From positions 9,955,148 to 10,019,147 of the forward strand of contig NC_049994.1 of the NCBI RefSeq assembly GCF_000003815.2: a stretch of DNA of 64,000 nucleotides. Direction: 5' to 3'. This DNA is from Branchiostoma floridae. Taxonomy: Eukaryota > Chordata > Leptocardii > Amphioxiformes > Branchiostomatidae. A program made the translations under genes and the position numbers. The notes below the pieces were generated by a model. It did not search any database, was not told the origin of the DNA, and saw nothing but the letters and a program-made list of their open reading frames with translations. Numbering within the stretch: position 1 is the first letter of the stretch; every line of letters begins with the position of its first letter. Shown here one piece after another: positions 21,001 through 28,487 of this stretch.

Positions 21001-23457
21001 TCAAATTTTAGGTCATTCGGCTATAACACCAGGGAACAGGGGGGCAAAATGTACATAAAAATTGCAAAAAACATGAATAAAATCATTTCAAAGGAAGATA
21101 TGAAGAAAATGAGAAAAAAGCACCTGGGTATTGACCCACTCTACCCTTGTGTCAAATTTCAAGTAATTCGGTCCAGGAACGACGGAGTTGAATCGATTTG
21201 AAGATTTGACAGGAGAAAGAAAGAAACATTACGAATACAATATATTTCACCATACCTATGGTATGGCTGAAATATAACAAGAACATTCAAACTCACCTGT
21301 CCTTGGTGCTGAACTCAATACAAGAACATTCCATCTCACCTGTCCTTGGTGCTGAACATCATACAAGAATATTCAAACTCACTTGTCCTTGGTGCAGAAC
21401 ACTACACAAGCACATTCCAATTCACCCGTGTTTGATGCTGAACACCATACGATATCTATCTACAAGTCTAATATCTGTACTGTTTATAGGCAACAGGGAC
21501 TGAGTAATAACCAATGCTTAATGACTGCATAGAAGACAGTGAACATATACAACATTTCCTAAACTTTTGTATGTCCTTCAGAACAAACTCACCTGTCCTT
21601 GGTGCTGAACACAATACAATATTTATCTATAAATCTATATCTATACTGGTTGGAACAGGGACTGCATGTACTTAATGACTTCATAGAAGACAGTGTACAT
21701 ATTAAACATTTCCTGTCCTTTTGTACCACCATCAGGCCTTGATGATGTGTTTGATGGAGAGGAGCGAGTGTTTTGGAAACGGAAGACTTGCTCCAGCCTT
21801 CAGCTGGTGGAGGGGACCACGTACCTACTGATGGGGAAGGATGGGACCAAGTACACTGATGAGGAGGGCTTTGACAGGTAGGAAGCTGTGGATGGATGGA
21901 CGAATGAATGAATGAATGAATGAATGTATATTGTTAAGTTGCATTGTACTACAGTGGAAGCCAGTTAATTGCACCTCGGATAAACGCACACTTCGGGTAA
22001 TTGCACAGAATCCCAAAATCCCAAACCGTCTCCCATTCACTCCATTGTTAGTGACTTCGCTTATCTGCACGACAAAAAATCACCAACGCCGGATTATTGC
22101 ACAAAAAGTTGCCAAACATCGTCAACAAATTGACGGAAAATGTGTGCTAAAAATCTACAGACACTGTACAAATAAGCCGAAAACGGCCTTTGTGAGGTCG
22201 CTATACTGACAACATGTATGAAATTGTTATTGGGGTCAAAAGAAAGTGATATTGTGGGGTCGGCATCATGAAGGGACGCCCACCCGCCAAAGGTCGTCGA
22301 AGCCCGCATTACGATTTGGCAGACAACTTGCTGTGACATACTCAATAAAAACTGTTCTCTATCTGTCCATTGTCTAATTACTGTAATTAGGGTCGCGGGG
22401 AAATACTTATGCAGTGGTTTTATGTTCTTGTTGCCATTCGGAAACAACACAGCGACTTGGGGCCTACAGACGCCTTCGACGGTGCAATGCTTTTGTTTCG
22501 TGATCAGGAAGCTACATAACGTATACAGTAACTTACTTTTAGTTTCGATTTCAAGTGCATTGCAGTAGAAATCGTGAAGTTTCGTGAAGAAATGTATATG
22601 ACGTCCGGAGCACAACAGGTACAGCACTACTGTAACACGTAAATAAACTGTGCGTTGTACTACCTCCCATACCACCTCTCGGCCCCACCGACCGTGCTGA
22701 TGCGGTCCAAATGACCAACTCCGCATTATCGCACATGCCGGATAATTGCACGGAATTCGCTGGCAAATTGGGTGTGCAATTAAGCGGCTTCCACTACAAT
22801 AGCAGCCTCAATTGGGGGGGATGACTGTGGCACTTACATACAGGTGTTTGTTTGTGTCTTTGTTTGCTTAGAATCTACATAAGTAAAATGAATCACGAAC
22901 AAACAAGTCTCCCTGGAATCCTGTTGTAATACTACTGTGACGCTATTTCACCTTTATCCGTGGGGTAACCTATATCTGTTGTTTTAAAAACCGTAGTTTA
23001 AAATTCCAATACATGTTTGTAGTTTCAAAATATTTCAGTGGACCCTACATTTTCAAAATATTGCAGTCTGGAACCACCGCCCATTGATATCTCTAGAAAC
23101 CTTGTTATTAAAAAACAACGTATATATATACCCATTGAATAAAGGTTAACTAATGATATATACTCAGACATGATCTAAGGGAGGCCAACAAGGTGGCCCG
23201 TTGTTGGATTGGGATTTGGAGCGGCAAGATATGATGATGAGTTGAAATTTGATACATGTCTACTTTGATTATGAATGTTATATAATAACTGTCGTGACTT
23301 CTTCCTACTTCCCAGCTTCAGGTATGTGATCACTGAGCAGTCGTTTGTGGCAGAGTGGCCGACTGGGGACAAGGCACAGAGGAGGAAGTTCAAGCGAGTG
23401 GCCGACAAGTTTCAGCAGCTGGCAGACAAAATCCTCCTGCAGGGTTGTACCACATAG
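75..23457 (+). CDS. Complement C3/C4/C5-like thioester protein, C-terminal part (20 exons, partial 5')
   Basis: Secreted thioester complement component; by family knowledge it is proteolytically activated and bonds covalently to target surfaces. Exons with consistent GT/AG sites and phases: 75-287, 829-937, 1722-1823, 2751-2939, 3630-3714, 4428-4587, 10085-10162, 10635-10803, 11722-11936, 12776-12934, 13512-13571, 14323-14615, 14828-14918, 15596-15673, 15968-16070, 16985-17074, 17969-18058, 18457-18540, 21736-21877, 23316-23457. They join without a stop into 883 residues plus TAG. Order: end of the macroglobulin region ([15 protein letters not shown]), thioester domain with GCGEQ, CUB-like and MG8-like segments (ICTRYRG-like [13 protein letters not shown]), the CTTFYHP anchor, and a cysteine-containing C345C/NTR tail ending in GCTT. 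The length fits the C-terminal half of a roughly 1,650-residue C3. The N-terminal half, including the anaphylatoxin domain, lies upstream of the window. The GCGEQ motif argues against C5. C3-like is the best call, with C4-like features noted for the exon at 14323. Exon 1722-1823 has the weakest donor (GTTTGT). Confidence 0.93.
2070..2330. repeat. Dispersed repeat, related to 43092-43275
   Basis: The stretch shares several blocks with 43092-43275, including ATTGAGGTCAC, CCTTGCAA and TTGCAATTCAGCCCCTGG followed by a GTCGGCCCA-like end. It lies in the intron before the thioester exon. The class is unknown; a SINE or a LINE 3' tail is possible. Confidence 0.5.
2331..2659. mobile_element. MITE-like element with CAGGG...CCCTG ends
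   Basis: The left end CAGGGTTCTAGCTAG and right end CTGGCTAGACCCCTG are imperfect inverted repeats about 330 bp apart. The ends resemble the hAT-type MITE at 41536 and 59571, but no clear 8-bp target duplication was found. The last 24 bp are repeated at 2703-2726. Confidence 0.45.
2751..2939 (+). CDS. Exon carrying the thioester motif GCGEQ
   Basis: This exon encodes [14 protein letters not shown] followed by [19 protein letters not shown]. The Cys and Gln of GCGEQ (codons 2819-2833) are the residues that form the internal thioester in C3, C4 and alpha-2-macroglobulin. The motif is intact, so the product should be covalent-binding competent. The acceptor is CAG at 2748-2750 and the donor is G|GTGAGA at 2940. 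Confidence 0.95.
3900..4425. repeat. Degenerate short tandem repeat (CAACAACTGATTGACAGCTT-like)
   Basis: Many imperfect copies of a roughly 20-bp unit containing AACTGATTGACAGCTT fill this intron stretch. A decayed exon copy is embedded at 4169-4199. The same unit recurs two introns later at 10197-10345. Confidence 0.8.
4169..4199 (+). pseudogene. Decayed duplicate of the start of exon 4428-4587
   Basis: The sequence TTGTCTAG|GCTGACAGCCTTAGTGAACAAAGTGTTCTGA nearly repeats the acceptor and first bases of the real exon at 4428, but reads into TGA. This is a local duplication within the repeat-rich intron. Confidence 0.75.
4428..4587 (+). CDS. Thioester-domain exon with the retained catalytic histidine
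   Basis: The exon encodes [16 protein letters not shown] and ends KVHHREMT. By alignment from memory with the C3 helix ending in HQEM, the second histidine (codon 4573-4575) matches the His that speeds thioester transfer to hydroxyl groups in C3 and C4B. A broken copy of the start of this exon lies upstream at 4169-4199. Confidence 0.88.
4838..5145. repeat. Dispersed ~300-bp repeat, copy 1 (copy 2 at 55192-55500)
   Basis: The sequence begins with the hairpin TACCTTCACAGAAGGTA (4845-4861) and is about 90% identical to 55192-55500 over about 300 bp. In both copies the minus strand stays open in the same frame. It lies within the 5.5-kb intron after exon 4428-4587. Confidence 0.85.
5570..5703. 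repeat. GC-rich low-complexity tract with G runs
   Basis: CGG-repeat-like sequence is followed by several runs of four or more G, the longest about ten to eleven. The strand could form G-quadruplexes. ORFs reading through it are compositional. Confidence 0.7.
6428..6905 (+). repeat. Tandem duplication, ~255-bp unit, two copies
   Basis: The blocks 6428-6640 and 6683-6905 share AACAGGAAATTTGG, GTCAGAAAGAATTGATTCT, AAAGAAATGACGCAAC and GGGGAGGGATCCCACCCCGC in the same order. The region is CpG-richer than its surroundings. No coding content is recognised. Confidence 0.85.
8377..9220. mobile_element. ~845-bp TIR element (TTGATTTGATTATATGGATG ends)
   Basis: The left end 8377-8412 and right end 9186-9219 are inverted repeats of about 34 bp containing TGATTTGATTATATGGATGACATCC. 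No transposase is present. Related single ends occur at 33816-33850, 52240-52290 and 62765-62835. It lies in the 5.5-kb complement intron. Confidence 0.75.
10197..10345. repeat. Second tract of the CAACAACTGATTGACAGCTT-like repeat
   Basis: Same unit and same flanking words (GCCAGTAGCTGA..., CTCAACATG) as the tract at 3900-4425, in the same orientation. This suggests a segment copied between two introns of the gene. Confidence 0.75.
12152..12194 (+). pseudogene. Duplicate copy 1 of the start of exon 12776-12934
   Basis: After CCTTCAG the sequence reads [14 protein letters not shown], matching [14 protein letters not shown] of the real exon. The upstream intron also matches (ACAACAGACCATT..., CGATTTC). 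Homology stops after the cysteine-glycine. The reading frame stays open to TAA at 12236-12238, with no good donor seen. Confidence 0.8.
12281..12299 (+). pseudogene. Duplicate copy 2 of the same exon start, cut by a MITE
   Basis: After CCCCCTTCAG the bases encode DTVVAL, identical in protein to the real exon start. They are then interrupted by the element starting at about 12300. Confidence 0.75.
12299..12703. mobile_element. ~405-bp MITE, TIR CTTTCTCACGCGGCGGCCAT
   Basis: The ends are inverted repeats of about 45 bp: CTTTCTCACGCGGCGGCCAT on the left and its complement near 12675-12697 on the right. Flanking bases suggest a TA or TATA target. It lacks coding capacity. A related reverse-orientation copy forms most of LNPK intron 3 (45850-46232). 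Confidence 0.85.
13968..14290. mobile_element. MITE of the TTATGTCATACC family, copy A
   Basis: The body (TTTCGAGCGGGCCGAGTG, GCAACACTTTTTGTTCGAGG, CAACTTCTGGCGCATTTCGC) is shared with copies at 17120 and 58725. It is followed by a GGTGATACGGAATACCCTGT block. It sits between exons 13512 and 14323. Confidence 0.75.
14323..14615 (+). CDS. Exon with acidic Tyr-rich stretch and basic cluster (C4-like processing region)
   Basis: At 293 bp this is the largest exon. It starts with a beta-strand segment ([20 protein letters not shown]) and continues into a run of Glu/Asp containing [10 protein letters not shown] (14452-14481). An Arg/Ser-rich part with RSRSRIAR (14539-14562) follows, before the conserved VRVCTR strand. 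Two tyrosines in acidic surroundings fit a tyrosine-sulfation site, and RIAR fits the minimal R-x-x-R proprotein-convertase pattern. Human C4 has a sulfated acidic stretch and a basic alpha/gamma cut at the equivalent place. Cutting here is inferred. Confidence 0.85.
16107..16485 (+). mobile_element. tRNA-derived SINE
   Basis: The head looks tRNA-like: an A-box-like GTGTGGTGCAATCGGCAGG and a B-box-like GGGTTATAATCC at 16164-16175. The body contains GTGCCCTTGGGAAAGGCACT and the 3' end is rich in AAACAAACAAACC. The 3' body is related to 49480-49690. It lies directly downstream of exon 15968-16070. Confidence 0.75.
17120..17401. mobile_element. MITE of the TTATGTCATACC family, copy B
   Basis: This is a complete 282-bp copy bounded by TTATGTCATACC and its complement GGTATGACATAA. 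It is followed by an inverted piece (17402-17450) of the block that trails copies A and C. Confidence 0.8.
17969..23457 (+). CDS. C345C/NTR domain exons of the complement gene
   Basis: The last four exons (17969-18058, 18457-18540, 21736-21877, 23316-23457) encode the C-terminal netrin-like C345C domain. Landmarks are [53 protein letters not shown] and the final GCTT before TAG at 23455-23457. This domain separates C3/C4/C5 from alpha-2-macroglobulin and from insect TEPs, and in the complement family it takes part in convertase assembly. The third intron (18541-21735) is packed with minisatellites. Confidence 0.9.
18620..18875 (+). repeat. Minisatellite 1 (CTCTCAGCCAATCACACAGC-like)
   Basis: About 20-bp units alternate in a higher-order pattern (CAGCCAATCAAACAGC, GCTATCCTCTCAGCC, TTGGACAA). 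ORFs across it are repeat artefacts. Confidence 0.85.
18876..19625 (+). repeat. Minisatellite 2 (CCTGTCCTTGGTGCTGAACA unit, ~42 bp)
   Basis: About 17 copies of a 42-43-bp unit containing CCTTGGTGCTGAACACCATA. The same unit resumes at 21276-21445 and 21588-21620 in the same intron, so the array has been split by other sequence. Confidence 0.9.
19780..20420 (+). repeat. Minisatellite 3 (~130-bp unit, CAAGAATGGACTCTTCCAG)
   Basis: Degenerate units share CCCATGCAAGAATGGACTC, CACCCCATGTAAAATTGCA and CCAGTCCAAAAATAC. Copies start near 19808, 20002, 20128, 20260 and 20390. Confidence 0.8.
20683..21275 (+). mobile_element. Tandem ~155-bp core repeats ending in a hairpin (Helentron/HINE-like?)
   Basis: Four core units start at 20683, 20846, 20999 and 21150; each contains TACCAAATTTCAGGTCATTT-like sequence. 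The array ends with the near-perfect hairpin ATATTTCACCATACC...GGTATGGCTGAAATAT (21242-21275). After the hairpin, minisatellite 2 resumes at once, suggesting insertion into that array. The class is uncertain. Confidence 0.6.
21276..21445 (+). repeat. Minisatellite 2, resumed part
   Basis: Four more units of the 42-bp CCTTGGTGCTGAACA repeat follow directly after the hairpin of the preceding element. A single further unit lies at 21588-21620. Confidence 0.85.
21952..22796. mobile_element. ~845-bp pogo/Tigger-like non-autonomous TIR element
   Basis: The left end CAGTGGAAGCCAGTTAATTG and right end CAATTAAGCGGCTTCCACT are inverted, next to TA. Subterminal AATTGCAC words recur on both sides. A 210-codon minus-strand ORF inside has no transposase features. 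It lies between the last two complement exons. Confidence 0.75.
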
Positions 23458-24735
23458 AGCAACACCAGGCTCTTTCCTAGGACAATGGCAACAGCTAGAG
23501 CTGTGTACAGTACAGTGCATTAATGCAGTACTGGTACATGTACAATCAATTAGGTACAGGTCCAAAATGTACCTGTACCTGAAATGTGTTTAGGTACACA
23601 GCTCTAGCAATAGCATTACATATTTTACCGTTAAGTCCTGAACGTTCTCTTTAAATCTATCATTCTTTGCTAATAGATGATATCAGCAACCATTAGGGAA
23701 AAGCCTTTTTTTTACTTTTTAATTCATGATCAAAGGAAGATTTTCTCATACATTGTTTTCTGAATTAAATGTTCCATATGTGTCCTTAACCTTAGGTTTC
23801 CTAGGTCAACAGTCCAGAGTTCTCTTTGTTTAAGGTCGATCATAGTTAACTGATAGATCATATCAGCAACTATGAGGAAAAGCTATGTTGTTTTCTGACA
23901 TATATTCCTCTAAATGTGTCTGTAAGCATTCGCATGTCTTCTTTGAAGCATCTGTGCTCATGTATATTTGAGAGTGCATCTATACAAAATGAAGGATGTA
24001 TTTTGAAGTACTTCCAGGAAATGTGCAATTTTAGTAGTATCAAGAAGGTTAGAAATTTAGCTTCCTTGGTAGGAACATTCGAACATGCAATGTCAAAACA
24101 TGCAGCTTATTCTAAAGATGGTTGGCTGCAAAATTTAGCAGTAATTAAATCGTAATGACAGTAGATAGTGTTGAACATACATGTAGCAGTTGCCATGACA
24201 GTTGGTAACATTCAATCAATATTCTACTTTGTACATGTAGATAGCTTCTCTGTATGAGAAAATATGTCGGAAAGGTTGACAGTCTGACAGGTAATATGCA
24301 AGAAATTCTTGCTTATTTTGTATAACAAGATGCATTTTGATCACCCTCTGGTCATGTGTGAGACATAGCTTTGAGACTCAGATATAAAAGTTTGTGGTGA
24401 AAATTTATGTTTAGAACTTAGTTACTGGTTTGATGGAAGTATAAACTACAGTGCTAGGGGCTTGTCTGGCACTGTACATTCAAGTTGGAAAGAAACTACG
24501 TATACGCCAAATTCAGGCCAAAAAGTAGTTACTCAAGTAACTGGATATGGTTTTGGAAACTGTATGATTCAATCTGAAAATAGTTGAATCCTCATTGTCA
24601 GATAAGAAATCAGATAAATCTAAGTCTCTGTTGTCAATATATGCTGCCTATGGTTCCAATCAATACATTCTTGAAAAAAAATGTCTCTGTTCTGTGTTCT
24701 TCTTTCAGATGAATAAAATATCACATTTGACAAAC
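23458..24735 (+). other. 3'UTR of the complement gene with candidate poly(A) signal
   Basis: No exon or conserved ORF follows the stop at 23457. The first good AATAAA in the plus orientation is at 24712-24717. A small inverted-repeat element (23494-23608) sits inside this UTR. The transcript end is inferred. Confidence 0.5.
23494..23608. mobile_element. 115-bp inverted-repeat element (GCTAGAGCTGTGTAC ends)
   Basis: The ends GCTAGAGCTGTGTAC and GTACACAGCTCTAGC are perfect inverted repeats with GGTAC-rich sequence inside. Related copies occur at 41522-42226 and 60014-60100. This copy lies in the complement 3'UTR and would form a hairpin in the mRNA. Confidence 0.7.
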
Positions 24736-26324
24736 ACGGTTTTTCCTGTTTTTTGGGTGTCAGACTGCTAATGATATAATGTTGAGGAACAAGGGGTGTA
24801 GGTTTAGGTCCCCTTACAGCTTGGCTCTAGGTCTGCAAGGGAGTCAGAAATATTTCAAGGAGAATAACTAAACGAATAAATGATGAATTTCCATGATATT
24901 CGTGTGTGTGTGTGTGTGTGTGTGTTCCTACACAAAGTGCTGCAGTTTCTGCAACGGACAGACGGTCTCACAGCGCTTCCTATCAACATTAGTCGGTACT
25001 GCAACACTTCCTGCGCATAAAGAGTCAGAGTGCTCTGATTGTGTGCGGAGAGTTGCAGCGTCTTCCTTCACAGAATAAACAGCTAGTGACGGTGAAGAAA
25101 ATCCAAGCAACTCTATCCTCTGCAGAGAGGAACTGCTGATGAAAAATCTTCATGGATCAGAATATTCGTTCCGTACTGTGCCTTCATTTTCTTCTTGACG
25201 CATTAACAAAAAAATGTATTCCTTGATCTGGACATCATTCTTACTTGAACAAGCCTTTTCGTTAAAGTGTGGCTCAAACGTCATCAAGATTGCTTTGCCA
25301 AAATGGATATCAGTGCATCTTATCGCATGGTTAAGAAAGCGCCACAAGGTTGCTGAAATTCTGCATGTTACCATTCATCCTACAATGGGCAAAACTAACG
25401 TTGAGCGCTAGGGGTCCCCACTGACACGTAGATTTGATTTGATTTGTATTCGGCTGTATAGAGAGAAATACAGCCAGGGCTACCCAACTAGCTGATAACT
25501 GGCATATTGTGACATTATGTTTATCGCAAGGCGAGAACATTTAAGGAATAAAGTCAAACGATACAAAGGTGTTATTGGAGAAAACAAGGCATTGCTAAGC
25601 TCATTGATTGAATTTTGCAATGGTTTTGCTTGTTGATCTTCAAAGCCAGATGGGTCAAGAATCTGTCAGCCGCGTTCAGTTGCTTTGCATTGAAAACAAT
25701 TTAGGACAGCTTTGATTCTCTACAAGGGTGGTTCTTATAATTCTAATGTTTATGTAGGTTAAACGTTAAACTGTAATTTCTCAATAGTTGGCTCCCGTTT
25801 TTTCTTCTAAAATTGATGAAGAAAGCGCCACGAGTTGGCCTCTTCTGTACTGCCGTTCCCTACATAAAAACGATGTGTTGATGACTTGCGAGAAGTTCCA
25901 CCAAAAAGTAGGGAGTAGCTTCGAATAACAACTTTGATCCACTCTTCGTTGCGTATATTTCTAGATGCTTGTCTGAGAAGAGTTGAACATTCCATAGATA
26001 TTCAATGATCGTAATATGCGTTACAAATACAACGGAGTAAGAAACTGTTTTAGAATTAAGGCAGTGTGTGAGTTTTATTTGATATGAATGGTCCGCGTTT
26101 TTTCAGACATTGTTGCTTTCAAATTTCAAAAATTCAAATAGGAGAAGTATTGACGAAAAAGCTCCGATATTAACGGCTCGCACAAGGAATGCTTGGCTAA
26201 AAGTAAGTAGATGTAGATGTAGATGATAATCTAGAGTTATTTAGATAGTCGGGTGAGCTTCAATGTCAAGAGCAAGAGGAAGAATAACCTGAAATTTAAT
26301 GTAACGTTATACATAGATATATAA
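24736..26324. other. Intergenic, no gene seen
   Basis: Contains a (TG)n microsatellite at about 24901-24923 and scattered weak repeats. Short ORFs on both strands lack any recognisable feature. Confidence 0.5.
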
Positions 26325-26909
26325 TGAATGAATGAATGACCTTTGTTGTACATTTGTGCTCAAACAAGCTAAGTACAGGTCGTAGCGCTAGTGATAAGGT
26401 ACAATTTTGACAAAAAAGGTATCTTATTATCTCTACATATGCTAATACATTCAAGTATGTACAAGTTCAACTTCTTCTCGCTTCTTAAAACAGTTATAAA
26501 CATAAGGACAAATGGAATCAATGATATATTGTTTATCTAATTGCATGAGAAATATGAATTTTTCCGTGGTATTCAAGTATCGGAAATTTGGGAACATATG
26601 TTGTATATTTTCAAAAAGGACGTTTCTTTCGTTGTTGTATAAGGTACAGTCAACAATAAAGTGACACTCATCCTCTATCTTATTCAAGTTACAGTATTGG
26701 CAGATTCTTTCTTCCAGAGGAATGTGGTTATGTCGGCCTTTTTCAATGCGGAGTCTATGTGAACTAATGCGGAGCTTTGTGATGGCTGTTCTGTGCCGAA
26801 TATTTGCAATCTTTAGGTATTTCTCGTCGTTGTAAGTAGTTTTAAGTAATCTGTATGTTCGTAATTTGTTGTTGTTGCGCATTGCTGTTATGAAAGATTG
26901 AAGGTACAT
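26325..26909 (-). mobile_element. 3' fragment of a non-LTR retrotransposon (RT C-terminus)
   Basis: The minus-strand ORF of 152 codons (26451-26909) contains HRLRIEKGRHN and then ICQYCNLNKIEDECHFIVDC. This is a C-x2-C-x8-H-x4-C knuckle typical of the C-terminal part of LINE ORF2 proteins. The element's 3' end is marked by a short CATT repeat (26325-26340 on the minus strand), like tails of CR1/L2-type elements. It is 5' truncated; no RT catalytic part is present. Confidence 0.75.
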
Positions 26910-27721
26910 ATCTTTTAAACGTTGATGTAGGTGGCGCTTCGACGGTCGGCCACGCCGTTACATGGGCTCCTCGCGCGACGCCTAAAACCCGATCCTTTCT
27001 ATACCAACTAGTCTTAAGGGTCATTCTAAATGTACGGGAAGCTGTCTGGACAAGTTTTAGAAAGTGTTCACAGGCTCTTTCACATACTTTCAACGGTTAC
27101 AAGTCGTGATGGTATACCCTATGACAGCCTCATATGCAGTACCGCTCCTGGCCGCCTCCAGAAAACGACTAACACGACCGCCAAATTACCAAAATTTCTG
27201 TCTTTTCGGAATGGGAAAATCGCGAAAGGCTCGCAAAGGGGTTTCAAGTTTTTTCAGGCTTCTTTGACTTTATTTCCAATAATGCGACCATTCAAGAGCA
27301 GGAATGGTAATATCTTTAACATTTCACTTGCAAAGCAACGGAATTTTTCGCAAATTATGACACGTTTCCTTCTTATTTTACCATAGAGGTGGCCGAGTGT
27401 ACAGCTCCTGTACATTGTCACGTTCTGAAGTACCACGTCCAAATTTACAATTCTATTTTGTGAAACATGAAGTTGAACAAGTACAACGGTGCTGGCCTGT
27501 TTGTTCAGCGATATATCCAATTTTCCAGTCGAATATCTGTGATTTGATGGGTTTCTTAAATCTTACAGGACACATGTATAAACTTGGGCACTGGGGAGGC
27601 GCGTGGACTAGCAGCGCTTGGGACAAGTACTGTGGGTGAGGCTACAATTATGACTTTTCAAACTGTACTATCACACTTACAGTACCGCTCCATGAGTATC
27701 ATTTTCCTTCTTCGTTAAGTA

Positions 27722-27821
27722 NNNNNNNNNNNNNNNNNNNNNNNNNNNNNNNNNNNNNNNNNNNNNNNNNNNNNNNNNNNNNNNNNNNNNNNNNNNNNNN
27801 NNNNNNNNNNNNNNNNNNNNN
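27722..27821. other. Assembly gap (100 N)
   Basis: 100 undetermined bases; the round length suggests a placeholder gap. Confidence 0.99.
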
Positions 27822-27824
27822 AAC

Positions 27825-28245
27825 ATTACACACATCAACGTACACACATCAGCGTACACACATTACTGTATAGTACACACATTACTGCACACACATGTGC
27901 TGCTGTACAGCCACATGCACACCACCAGGAACAGGTTTCTCATGTCTGTAATACACACATCAGTGTACACACATCAGCGTACACACATTACTGTTGCTGT
28001 ACAGCCACATGCACACCACCAGGAACAGGTTTCTCATGTCTGTAACACACATATATAACACACATCAGCATACACACATTACTGTACAGTACACACATGT
28101 GATGCTGTACAGCCACATGCACACCACCAGGAACAGGTTTCTCATGTCTGTAACACACATATCTAACATTATATCTATTTACACACATTACTGTATAGTA
28201 CACACATTACTGCACACCACCAGGAACAGGTTTCCTCATGTCTGA
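27825..28245. repeat. Minisatellite with CCACCAGGAACAGGTTTCTC unit
   Basis: Three full units and one partial unit of about 85-110 bp contain TGCTGTACAGCCACATGCAC and ACCAGGAACAGGTTTCTCAT, separated by ACACACATTACTG-type sequence. The array borders the gap at 27722-27821, which probably reflects repeat collapse. Confidence 0.85.
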
Positions 28246-28487
28246 AACATGACAGTGGGAATGTAATTCTGTACCTCCGCAGTAAACCCTGTTGGTGCTG
28301 TACTCTACACAAAAGTTTAGTACAGCCTGATGTTTGTAATACACATTTGTATAACTGCACCCTACACAAAGGCACCAATAAAGCCTCTGGGTCTCCACTG
28401 TGGAGCCAAATGAACACTTTTACGGACAGCAGGCTCCTCACATATATCAACATTCCATTCTAGATTGTAAAGGTACAATGACACGAC

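Noticed and set aside
22094-22726. 210-codon minus-strand ORF
   Set aside because: Lies wholly inside the pogo-like TIR element, has no DDE or HTH features and no codon pattern of a gene; judged chance.
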